Below, in pieces: positions 22,195-32,212 of a stretch of DNA of 64,000 nt. Numbering within the stretch: the stretch's first letter is position 1; the number at the start of each line of letters is the position of its first letter. This stretch comes from Locusta migratoria. Taxonomy: Eukaryota; Arthropoda; Insecta; Orthoptera; Acrididae. The translations under genes and the position numbers were made by a program. The stretch spans positions 757,349,301 through 757,413,300 of the forward strand of contig CM048755.1 in assembly GCA_026315105.1 (NCBI GenBank), in the 5' to 3' direction. A model generated the notes under the pieces. It saw only the letters and a list, made by a program, of their open reading frames with translations. It was not told the DNA's origin and did no database searches.

Positions 22195-23950
22195 TTGTTT
22201 TTATTGTTGTTATTTTGAGGGGACCAAACAGCTAGGTCCTCAGTCCCCTGTCCCTAGCTAAGAATTCATCGTCAGAAGCTAAAAAAATAAAATACAAGAA
22301 TGGAAACTCACAAAAGGGACTGCCTGACAATGAATAATTCTCTGACAACACAAAAGAAAGACACACAATAGTAGAAACCAAGTCAGGAACTGAGCTAAAA
22401 CTTGACAGCAGAATACCATGGCTGGCTGATCACAAAGATAATACAGGATGAGCCAGCCATGCTGCACACACAAAAAACCCCTAGGCGTTCTACACAAAAG
22501 TCTCAAAAAGACAAATGTGGTGGATGGTTGGGAACCTGAGAGATCAGGCTATGGCACACACCACTAGATGGAATTGTAAAAACAAGCTACGCAAATAAAA
22601 CTTAAAACAGAGTTAGCCAAAGAGGCATTGTCGCCTAAAACTAAGGGTAGCGCGTCTGGTAGATTAAAAGACTGCCGCAAGGGGGCTAAAAGTGGACAGT
22701 CAATCAGATGATGGACTACTGTCAGCACTGCACAACACCGACACACGGGCAGAGCCTCACGGCGGAGGAGACAGCTGTGGGTTAACCGTGTTTGCCCAAT
22801 TCGGAGGTGGCAAAGAACAACCGACTCTCGAAGTATGGGCCGCAGTGAAGATTTCCATAGAGCCGCGGATAGCTTCACTCCTCGAAGCTTATTCGGAGCA
22901 CTCGTGGTAGACCAGTCAGTGTTCCATCCTCACGCTCCTTCTGGTGCAACACCAACTTGAGATCTGGTTCCGTGATGCCAATATCTAGAGGTGGTACCAT
23001 AGTGGCCTGCTTGGGCAACTGATTGGCATGTTCATTCCCCAGTATGGCGATGTGGCCCGGGTCCACACAAAGACCATAGAACAGCCAGATCTGCCAAGAG
23101 AGTAAACAGCATCCTTGATTGACCACACTAATGGGTGGTGAGAGAAACACTCGGCGATTGCCTGTAAGCCACCCAGGGAGATGACAAATGACCCCTGGGG
23201 CAGTCTTTGAGGTGTTCTAGAGCCCTTAGAATGGCGACCAGCTCTGCAGTAGAGACGCTACTCTCACGTAGCAAAAATGCTGTTCAACATGGTCGTCATG
23301 AAGATACGCATATCCAGCACAATCATCTGCTGGGGAACCATCAGTGTAAATGGCTTCAGCGCCAGGGGAATGAATCGAGGAGTTGCAGGAACTGGCGACG
23401 GAGATGTGTTGGGGAAACTGAGTCCTTTGGAGCATGGGACAGATCCAGACAGCTGCAAACGAAAAATGGACCGGGGGGGGGGGGTTTGAAAGGAATATTG
23501 GAAGATGACAGGGAGTGGATGGGATTCGAGGGACGAAATAAGGGAATGAACAAGGACTGCAGTCGGGTAACTCGATGATCCGATCTGGGACACCGTGGAG
23601 AGATAGGGAGTACAGAGTGAGGAAAAAGGGGCCAGCAGTTTGGGTAGTGGGCTGAGGCTCGAACACGACCAACATAAGGCTCTAGCAGGTGTTGCTGGCG
23701 GAACCGCGGGGAAAGTACCCTAGCTTTGACTAGGAGGCTTGTCACAGGGTTTGTGAGAAAAGCCCCAGTCACCAAACGGACACCAGAATGTAGTACTGAG
23801 TCCAATTCCTGCAATGCTGAAGGCGCAGCCGAATCACAGACTACGCATCCATAGCCAAGGCGCGACTGAATGAGGGCCTTATAAATTTGCAGGAGCGTTG
23901 TGCGTGCAGCTCCCAAACAGTGTGGCTCAGACAGTGCAAGATGTTTAGGT

Positions 23951-24204
23951 AAAAGGAAGGAAACTTGGAGTTTAACGTCCCGTCGACAGCGTGGTCATTA
24001 GAGACTGAGCTTACGCTCGGAAGGTTTGGGTGAGGATGTGGAAGGAAATTGGCCGTGCCCTTTCAAAGGAACCATCCCAGCATTTGCCTGGAGTGATTTA
24101 GGGAAATCACGGAAAACCTAAATCTGGATGGCCGGAGGCGGATTTGAACCAACATCCTTCCGAATGCGAGTCCAGTGTGTTACCACTGCGCCGCCTCGCT
24201 CGGT
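23951..24204 (-). mobile_element. tRNA-derived SINE, family C
   Basis: The minus strand starts CCGAGCGAGGCGGCGCAGTG (A-box region) with B box GGTTCAAATCC, followed by a body containing GGTTTTCCGTGATTTCCC and ending CCTTCCTTTTAC. The exact target duplication AGATGTTTAGGT at 23939-23950 and 24205-24216 is LINE sequence, so the SINE inserted into the already resident LINE. The body is unrelated to families A and B. Confidence 0.94.
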
Positions 24205-24516
24205 AGATGTTTAGGTGTCGCCAGCACTTTTGTTTGAGTTGACAGAGGTGCAGCACCCAAGAGAGATGGTCATCAAACAGCAAGCCTAAAGAACAATGTG
24301 TCTCTTCGACATATTGAAGATCATCAGCCAAATACAGTACGAGTTCCGGGTGTATCGCCTGACGTCGACTGAAATGTATTACTCGGGTTTTTGACGCAGA
24401 AAACTGGAAACCATGGGCAAATGCCCATGACTGTGCCTTTCGAATCGCTAACTGCAACCGCCGGTCAGCAACACCGATGCTTGCTGAAGACCTAGATGGC
24501 GAATGCCAAAAACCCT

Positions 24517-25336
24517 CTATCCAACACCGATTCTGGTTGAGGTAAAGTACATGCAGAAGTCATTAGCATACACGTAGGTGGAAGCCGATGACCTCACAGC
24601 CGCTGCAAGACCATTTATAGCTACTAAAAACAATGCTACACGGAGAACAGAGCCCTGTGGGACACCGTTCTCTTGAATATGGGGTGAGCTAACAGAGGCA
24701 CCAACCGTCACCTGAAAAGAGCGGTGGGAGAGGAAGTAGTGTATAAAAATCTGTAATGGGCCCCGTAAGCCCCAGTCATACAGCGTAGACAGTAAATGGT
24801 GGTGCCAGGTGGTGTCGTACACCTTCCGGAGATCAAAAAAGACGGCAACCAGATGTTCGCGGCGCGTAAAAGCTGTACGGATGGCCAACTTCAATGGCAC
24901 AAGATTGTCGACAGTGGAGAGGCCCTGATGGAACACCTCGTTGTGGGGCCAGGAGTCCCCGTGGAGGATCCACATCAGCCTCAGACTCACCATATGTCAA
25001 GGAGCTTGCATGGAATGTTGGTGAGGCTGATCGGGTGGTAATTATCAGCCACCTGCGGATCTGCTCCACGCTGAATGACCGGGATGATGATGCTATCCCA
25101 CCTTTGGGATGGGAAAATACCCTCAACCCAGAGACGATTGAGCGGAGCGTGAAGTTGGAGCTTAAAGGCCACTGATTAAGCGACGGCTGACTGAATGCGA
25201 TCTGGTCCTGGGGAGGTATCAAAACCCGCAGTGAGGGCACTTCCGAACTCCCATTCACTAAACGGGGCATTTTATGTTTCCTGTCGGCGCATGCAAAATG
25301 ACAGCTGCCTGCATTCAATCTGTTATTTAAGAGCAC
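24517..25336 (-). pseudogene. Reverse transcriptase frames of the I/Jockey-like LINE
   Basis: Two overlapping minus-strand frames cover the RT fingers and palm. 25336-24833 holds the template-entry region. 24993-24517 holds the palm with FFDLRKVYDTTWHHHLL and the GVPQGSVL block. The metal-binding doublet, normally YVDD or FADD, reads YAND, so one aspartate is lost. No single frame spans the domain, so it is a decayed polymerase. Confidence 0.82.
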
Positions 25337-26851
25337 GGAATTTCAGACTGTAGAATGGCGCGTGTAATGCTCTGACATGTGTTCGGCAATGGTGCTGCGG
25401 TCAGTGCAAAGCAAACCGTGAATATTGAGACGGGGGTTCCTACTGTATGGCAGTATCCGAAGAGAAGCCGAGCCTGCGACCACAACCAGGATGGTGAGGC
25501 ATGAGAAACCTCACCCAGGAAGCTGCTTACTTTGCTGTATTAGGCGCCGCGCTCTGGCCAGGAGACGTTTGAAGGTAATTAGATGTTCAACATAAGGGTG
25601 GCGTCGGTGGCGTCGTAGCGCTCACTGACGGTTCTGGATGGCCTCAGCAATCTCCAGGGTCTACCAAGGCACGGACTTGCACCGAGGTGAGCCAGTGGTG
25701 ATCGGAACAGTAACCTCGGCGGGGGAAACTAAGGCAGCAGTGACCTGTTCGACTGCCAAATCTGTATCATCTGGTAGTGGAATGGAAATCACAGCAACCA
25801 AGGAGTAAGCTAGCCAGTCAGCCCTATGGAGGGACCAGCGCGTCAGGCAGTCAGCTGATGGACACTGTGGGTGCGACAGGAAGTTAGGAAAATGCTCGCT
25901 GCCACACAGGTTGTTGTGGACTCTCCATGTGGAAGAAGGCTCGGACTGCAGACAGATAAGTCTATGGGGGAATACATACCATGCGCAATGCTAAAATGTG
26001 TAGGAGCACTGGTGTTGAGGAGGCAGATGTTCTGCTGTGTCAGGAGAATCTCAACATGTCAACGCCCACCACAAAGTGTGGTAGGCGTTGAAATCCCACT
26101 AAAGAAGAAAGGGTGGGAGAAGTTGGGCGACCAAGGCAGCGATGTCCACAGGAGAGATATCCTCTGGTGTAAGACACAGCAGATGGTAAAATCACTGCCT
26201 AACAGCGACTGCCTCTAGAGTTGTATGAAGAGACCAGCAGCACTGGGGACAGAGGCTAGTACATAGACAAATACACCACCGGAAACTGTTACAGACGGAA
26301 CGGATATTGCGGTTTTGTTTATATAGGGTATATATAGTCACCTAACATTCCCACTGGATATATTTCGTAAACAACATCAAATACTGACGAACCGATTCCA
26401 CAGACAGAACATGAGGAGAGGAGCTAGTGTAATTGGTTAATACAAACCATTAAAATGCACGTAAGTATGTTTTTTAACACAAACCTACGTTTTTTAATGG
26501 AACCCCGTTAGTTTTGTTATCACATCTGAACTTATAAACAAATACGTAATCAGTGCCGTTTGTTGCATTGTAAAATGTTTATTACATCCGGAGATATTGT
26601 AACCTAAAGTTGAGGCTTGAGTACCATTCCTCCGCTGTTCGATCGTGTGTATCGGAGAGCACCGAATTAAGTAGGGATCCAAAGGGAACGGTGATGTACC
26701 TTAGGTACGGAAGAGACTAGAACAGCACATTACGTCCACATGCTAACACTTTTTCACTGCCGCCCATGTACATCACCACGAGGGGTGAGATCACGTACAC
26801 ACGTGGTTTCCGTTTTCAATTATGGAGTGGAATAGTGTGTGTCCCAACATG

Positions 26852-28106
26852 TCAGGCCAATAGATGTTCAAAGTGGTGGCCATCATTTACTGCACACAGT
26901 TGCAATATATGGCGTAATGAATGTCGCACACGCCGTAGTACATCTGGCGTAATGTCGCCGCAGGCTGCCACAATACATTGTTTCATATCCTCTGGGGTTG
27001 TAGGCACATCACGGTACACATTCTCCTTTAACGTACCCCACAGAAAGAAGTCCAGAGGTGTAAGATCAGGTGAACAGGCTGGCCAATTTATGCGTCCTCC
27101 ACATCCTATGAAACGCCCGTCGAACATCTTGTCAAGGGTCAGTCTAGTGTTAATTGCGGAATGTGCAGGTGCACCGTCATGCAGATACCACATACGTCGA
27201 CGCGTTTCCAGTGGGACATTTTCGAGCAACGTTGGCAGATCATTCTGTAGAAACGCGATGTATGTTGCAGCTGTTTGGGCCCCTGCAATGAAGTGAGGAC
27301 CAATGAGGTGGTCGCCAACGATTCCGCACTATACATTTCCAGTCCACGGTCGCTGTCGCTCTACCTGTCGGAGCCAGCAAGGATTTTCCACGGACCAGTA
27401 ATGCATGTTCCGTAGATTCACTGCCCCGTGCCGGCCGCGGTGGCCGAGGGGACTAAGGCGCACCAGTCACGGTCTGCACGGCAACTACGGTCGGGAGTTC
27501 GAATCCCCCTTGGGCATGGATATTTGTGCCGTCCTTAGTATTAGCTAGTTCATAAGTAGTTTGTAAGTTTAGGGACTGATGACCCCATAGTTAAGTCCCA
27601 TAAGCTCTACAAACATTTGAATATTTCACTGCCCTGTGGTTTGTGAAACCTGCTTCATCGGTAAACAGGTAGAACTGCAACGCATTCTCTGTTAATGCCC
27701 ATTGACAGAATTGCACTCGATTAAAGTCATCACCATGTAATTGTTGATGTAGCGACACATGAAACGGGTGAAAGCGGTGACGATGCAGTATGCGCATGAC
27801 ACTACTTTGAATCAGCCCACCGGCTCTCGCAATGTTCCGTGTACTCCTGTGTGGATTCACGGCAACAGCAGCTAACACACCAACTGCACCCGGTTCTCCT
27901 GTGGCGGGCCTGTTACGGACCCGTTTGCGTGCTACGACCATACCTGTTGAAGACAGTTGGCGGTAGATGTTTTGAAATGTGCGGCACGTTGGATGCTCTC
28001 AGTCCGGGTACCGTTCTGCATACACCCTGCAGGCTTCAGCTGCATTTTGTCGACACTCGCCAAAGATGAGTATCATCTCCGCCTTTTCAGAGTTCGAATA
28101 CACCAT
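26852..28106 (-). pseudogene. DD41D transposase, broken by a SINE and stops
   Basis: DDE/D-fold cut-and-paste transposase of the Tc1/mariner superfamily. Reading starts at ATG (28106-28104) and ends at TGA (26854-26852). Helix-turn-helix part: MVVARKRVRNRPATGEPGAV to HRSTRNIARAGG. Catalytic D1 in LFTDEAGF (near 27660), D2 in LHDGAPAHSA (near 27175), D3 in SPDLTPLDFFLWG (near 27050). There are 41 residues between D2 and D3, so the class is DD41D, as in the rosa and visitor groups I recall, not the DD34D of mariner. Defects: TGA at 27999-28001, TAG at 27329-27331 and a SINE at 27431-27624. All three catalytic aspartates survive. The C-terminus GHHFEHLLA matches the second element at 40576. Confidence 0.88.
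27431..27624 (+). mobile_element. tRNA-derived SINE, family A, inserted in the transposase
   Basis: The head CCGGCCGCGGTGGCCGAGG starts at 27431. Flanks are a 14-bp duplication with one mismatch, TTCACTGCCCCGTG at 27417-27430 and TTCACTGCCCTGTG at 27625-27638, derived from the transposase gene. It is the only plus-oriented family A copy seen. Confidence 0.92.
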
Positions 28107-28663
28107 GGTCACAATTCCTACAACACTACACTATCACAGACGTCTAATAACACAGTGTACTACAGTTAGTCTGCGTGCGAAGACGAATGCAGAATAACAA
28201 TAGCAGCAAGCGCTACATGCGGACACTGCGACAGCTAGACCAAACCACAACAGTGCACTACAGACACAGTCGTAAACACAGTCGTCATCGTAAACATGTC
28301 CCTGCAGATGCTGCTCGCCGACCGGGGCCCGTGTTTGTTACAACACGCAACTGAACGTCGGAGGTTTCAAGCGTCAACTTGAGGTTACAATAGCTCCAGA
28401 TGTAATTAACATTTTACAATGCAACAAACGACACTGATTACGTATTTGTTTATATGTTCAGGTGTGCTAACAAAACTAACGGAGTTCCATTAAAAAAACG
28501 TAGGTTTTTGTTAAAAAACATACCTCCGTGCATTTTTTTATGGTTTGTATTAACCAATTACACTAGCCCCTCTACTCACGTTCGGTCTGTGGAATCGGTT
28601 CGTCAGTATTTGATGTGGTTTACGAAATATATCCAGCGGTAATGTTAGGTGACTCGCCCTGTA

Positions 28664-28882
28664 TATGAGGTTCGAACCGTCCTCGCGACCCGGGCGATTA
28701 AGCCAAGATCCCCGGGCTCTGAAACGTACAACGTTCAACCATCGCGCCATATGGTGGTCGCTGAAGCAGTCACAGAGCTTACGGTGTGGCAGGCTGTTGG
28801 CGCGACAAAGTCCACAACTCGGGACCCAGGTACTCCCGTACTCAGCAAATTAATGCTGAGCCCCTGAGGGGAGAATGAGATG

Positions 28883-28884
<2 letters not shown>
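28664..28884. other. Spacer with a tRNA-like fragment
   Basis: On the minus strand at about 28675-28755 there is a sequence resembling a SINE head (TATGGCGCGATGGTTGAAC and GACGGTTCGAACC as A- and B-box-like parts). No duplication or body was seen; it is a possible SINE C relic. Confidence 0.4.

Positions 28885-28968
<84 letters not shown>
28885..28968. repeat. Microsatellite (AG)n
   Basis: About 42 uninterrupted AG units. Its minus-strand translation gives a spurious serine/leucine open frame. Confidence 0.97.
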
Positions 28969-28971
<3 letters not shown>

Positions 28972-29312
28972 GGAGGAGACTGGCAGAAAGTGTGGGGAGG
29001 GAGTGATGTGCAGGTGACGGAGCAGATGGACAGAGAGGACAAGGAGATGTGACAACAACGCCTCGGTCAAACCAGGAAAGCAGTGAATGTTGTGCCTCCT
29101 CTCCACCGAGCTTGTGGGTTGGTCCGTCCACATCGTCACTGCTGCTGTTCCCCAGTATACTGCCTCGCAATCCGAAGCTTATATCTTCATCGTAATTCGA
29201 TGTGGCAAGAATTCGGGAATATTTCACACTTAAGAACTGCCGTCTGACATGAACTCAAACAGCCTCAAAGCCGCATTTATACTTTCACAGTATTTTCCAA
29301 ATGCCTGTTCTA
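28969..29312. other. Spacer without a supported gene
   Basis: Nothing recognised between the AG repeat and the left end of the transposon at 29313. Confidence 0.4.
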
Positions 29313-29513
29313 GAGTGGAGAGCAGCTACGAAGGCGGGTCAAGGTCAGATGCGCAGTAGCAAGCGGAAGTGCCCCACGTGGCCTTCAGCCAACCACGCGC
29401 CAGTGGCATTCCTGCCTTCGTACTGTGCGGGTCGTGCTGTGTTCGTGAAGTTCGGTGTTTATTAGTGTCTATGTTCTGTGCTAAGAGATTATTTTGCCAT
29501 AATAGTGTACATT

Positions 29514-30895
29514 ATGAGTGATGTTAAGCAATCACGCCAAGTTCTGCACAAACAGGCAAGAGGAATAGTGTACCGTGTGTATCAATACTTCTAAAGTCTG
29601 TCTTCTGCTGAGGGCGCGCCGGCACAGGGTGCGGGTCGCGCCGTTGCCAGGTGCCAGGAGCAGACGGCCGAGGCTTGCGGCATTGACTTGAGGACTGTTC
29701 AGAGGATCTCCAGCGGAGCTAACGCGTCGTTGCTGGCATGTGGCTCAGCTGTTTTTAAATCGCCAGGCAAACGTCTCAATCGCAAAAAAGAAGTGGGTGA
29801 GCTAGACGATTTCGCGAAAAACGTTTTGCGCCGCATAGTATTCAGCATGTACGCTAGAGGCGAATATCCGACTGCTGACAAATTGGTTTCACATATGAAA
29901 GAAGCAGAAAATTTTAACGGAAGTAAATGGACCATGTTCAGGATACTGAAGGACATGGGGTTCAGGTATCAGAAAACAAATGACGGGAAGAAATTACTGT
30001 TGGAACGTAGCGACATTGTAGCTGCAAGAACTGTGTTTTTAAGAACAATGCAGCAGATTAGAGAAGCCGGCACCTCTCGACTTTATTATTTAGATGAGAC
30101 TTTCGTCAACCAGAATCATGCAAGGGCTATGTGCTGGAAAATGAGTGATGGGTACAGTGGACTGAAAGTTCCAGTGGGTAGGGGCGGCAGAATTATAGTG
30201 CTTCATGTCGGATCAGCAGAAACTGGCTTCATTCCCCAGAGTAAGCTGATTTTTAAGGCTTCAAAGGCTAAGAATTCTGAAGATTACCATTCCGAGATGA
30301 CATACAATATCTTCAAGAAGTGGTTTAACGAACAACTGTTGCCATACATAGCTCCCTGTTCTGTTATTGTCATGGACAATGCGAGCATCCATTCCGTGCA
30401 AGTAAACAAAGTTCCCTCCACGTATTCCAGAAAGGGGGACATTATTGCCTGGTTAACATCAAACGGAATACCTCACAGCTCCTCACACACCAGAGCAGAA
30501 TTGCTGTTTCTTGTCAATGCAAACAGGCCAGCATACAAAGTTTATGAGATAGATGAAATTGCAAAATAGCATGGACATCGTGTTAGGTTACTGCCATATC
30601 ATTGTCACTATAACCCAATTGAACTGGTATGGGCTCAGGTCAAAGCATATATGCAGAAAAAAACAAAACATTTAAAATTGCAGATGTTGAGAGACTTACG
30701 CACGAGGCAATAGGGAGCATCTCAGAATCTGCATGGGCAGCTTGCGTAAGACATGCAGAGAAATTGCAGGAAGAAGATCACGAGAGAGAAATTGGCAGGG
30801 ACACTATTATGGAACCATTCGTAATAAATCTTGCAGAGTGCGATTCCTCGACGTCCGACAGCGAAGAAGACGATGGCATTGATTTTTTACCGTGA
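29514..30895 (+). pseudogene. DDE transposase with ~81-residue D-E spacing (Sailor-like)
   Basis: Cut-and-paste transposase, likely a DDE_3-type catalytic domain. The ATG at 29514 opens a frame of MSDVKQSRQVLHKQ type. A helix-turn-helix-like region follows around 29640-29710 (CQEQTAEACGIDLRTVQRI). Catalytic residues: D1 in YYLDETF (codon at 30093), D2 in VIVMDNASIH (30375), E in NPIELVW (30621). D2 and E are 82 codons apart, with 81 residues between, far beyond Tc1 (34) or the wider mariner groups (37-41). An acidic tail (SEEDDGIDFLP) ends at 30895. Defects: TAA at 29592-29594, TAG at 30567-30569 and a frameshift in the A-rich stretch near 30660. With so few lesions the insertion seems fairly recent. 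Confidence 0.87.
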
Positions 30896-31095
30896 AGTAT
30901 GTAAGTAGCCTATCACTTACCAGTACTTATGACTTTGTTCCTATGACTGACTGCAGCTACTTTAAAATTATTAATAATTATTCATAAAATAATTTGTTCG
31001 TGTAAGTTGCACATGTTGTAGGGCGCCATCATTACTTGGATTATTAATAATATTTTCTTATATTCAAAGAACAGAACTGTGACTGTTAAAATCCC

Positions 31096-31405
31096 TTATT
31101 AAATAATACGATCGGTTTCGCAATTTACAATTGCTTTCTCAGGTGTTTTATCGGTTTATAAATGAATAAAGAGCTATTACAGTTAAAACGCTCTCAGTAT
31201 TTTTAATATGAAGGCAGAAAGGTCTGTTTACGTCAAACCATTAAAATATTCTGTTATATAATGATTTAACATAAGTAAACAAGACCTTCCCGCCTATATA
31301 TTAAAAATATTGAAATTCTGACAGTTCTTTATTCATTTGTAAACAGATAAAGCACCTCAGGACGCAATTGTAAATTTCGGAACCGGTCGTGTTCTTTAAT
31401 AAAGA
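31096..31405. repeat. Foldback repeat with hammerhead-like core
   Basis: Left arm about 31096-31235 and right arm about 31275-31405 are diverged reverse complements. They share the AATTTACAATTGC block, an ATGAATAAAG block and an AGGTCTG(T)TTAC block. On the minus strand the left arm reads CTGAGAA, then GCAATTGTAAATTGC (a hairpin), then GAAACCG. Confidence 0.75.
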
Positions 31406-31471
31406 ATATTAATAGTCGCAGCGGTTCTGCTGTCCTGTTCTTTGAAATATGGAAACTGGACTGTGGTTGTT

Positions 31472-31497
31472 GTGTGTGTGTGTGTGTGTGTGTGTGT
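31472..31497. repeat. Microsatellite (GT)n
   Basis: About 13 GT units. Confidence 0.95.
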
Positions 31498-31508
31498 TAA
31501 GCTTAATA

Positions 31509-31758
31509 CGTTCCTGTTAGGATCGCGCATAACTAGTTTCAACAGACAAGCTACCATCTTCAGATGTTGTGGAATACCTAATTTATAAAATATGCTGCTG
31601 TATTAATATTACGATCTGATCTCATTATGGGAGCGAGATCTAAATTTATAAATTAGGTATTTATTTATAAATTAGGTATTCCACAAGATCTGAAGTTGTT
31701 AACTTGTCTGTTGAAATTAGTTACGTGGAAATTAAAATACAGCGCGATCCTAGCAAGA
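31509..31758. repeat. Foldback repeat
   Basis: Left arm 31509-31592 and right arm about 31655-31758 are inverted copies sharing TTAGGATCGCGC at the ends and a GGAATACCTAATTTATAAA block. On the minus strand the left arm contains CTGAAGA and, 16 nt later, GAAACTAG. Confidence 0.78.
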
Positions 31759-32212
31759 GAATATTGTTATTTCTTTCTAAAAGGCCTACATACATAGATC
31801 ATTAAATGGTTTATCAAATTTTCTTTCACTGTGCAACCTATTAAACCATTACGATTTGTTATTGATACCCTTAAGGTCATACATACCGATGACTGAAATA
31901 CTTCAAGTATCGGTACTTTCGATCGCTGTGGATGCCTAATGTAGTTACACAAAGAAATCTTTTAATTAGAAAAACATTATTCTTGTTCAAAATACTAAAC
32001 CATTAAAATTATAAAGTGTTTAAAGAAAGGAACTAAATCGTGGACATTGACAGCGTGCGCGCTCCCTGCGGCACAATGTTTACGCTTGCATGCGCTGTCA
32101 GCTGTCAGAGTGCGCCAACTGACGGAAGGAAACTGGCAGCGTCGCAAAGTATCTCCCCTCTCTCTCTGCGCAGAACGCTCGCCTCGCCCGCCTTCGTAGC
32201 TGCTCTGAACTC

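Larger units (their letters stand above)
22195..26290 (-). mobile_element. I/Jockey-like LINE with endonuclease, RT and RNase H, interrupted by a SINE
   Basis: Read on the minus strand from about 26290: endonuclease remnants (CLLNTSAPTHFSIAHG near 26000, then IDLSVCSPSLLP), reverse transcriptase (LVAVFFDLRKVYDT near 24850 and ENGVPQGSVLRVALF near 24650; the catalytic YVDD position reads YAND), RNase H (AIYTDGSPADDCAGYAY near 23330, and CVDPGHIAILGNEHANQLPK near 23070), and a C-terminal region with CRCCAVLTVVHHLIDCP near 22730. RNase H places it with I-clade-like elements; the clade is an inference. The 3' tail lies around 22195-22270. Multiple stops, frameshifts and the damaged polymerase motif make it inactive. 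A SINE occupies 23951-24204. Confidence 0.9.
26322..28663 (-). mobile_element. Mariner-like DNA transposon with ~320-bp terminal inverted repeats, split by a SINE
   Basis: The left inverted repeat is about 26322-26645 and the right about 28347-28663. Both contain GTCACCTAACATT, GGATATATTTCGTAAAC, ACTGACGAACCGATTCCACA and a GTAATTGGTTAATACAAACC block in mirrored order. Outer ends lie next to TATA, consistent with a TA target. The transposase lies between on the minus strand. These repeats are far longer than the ~30 bp of classical mariners. Confidence 0.9.
29313..32212 (+). mobile_element. IS630/Tc1/mariner-superfamily element with wide DD~82E spacing
   Basis: The ends are imperfect ~28-bp inverted repeats: left starts GAGTGGAGAGCAGCTACGAA and right, on the complementary strand, GAGTTCAGAGCAGCTACGAA; about 24 of 28 match. 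TA lies outside both (29311-29312 and 32213-32214), the expected duplication of this superfamily. Total length is 2.9 kb. The transposase fills the left half; the right 1.3 kb is non-coding and includes two foldback repeats. Confidence 0.87.

Noticed and set aside
28735..29227. Minus-strand open frames of 66-134 codons rich in Ser-Leu
   Set aside because: They are translations of the AG microsatellite at 28885-28968.
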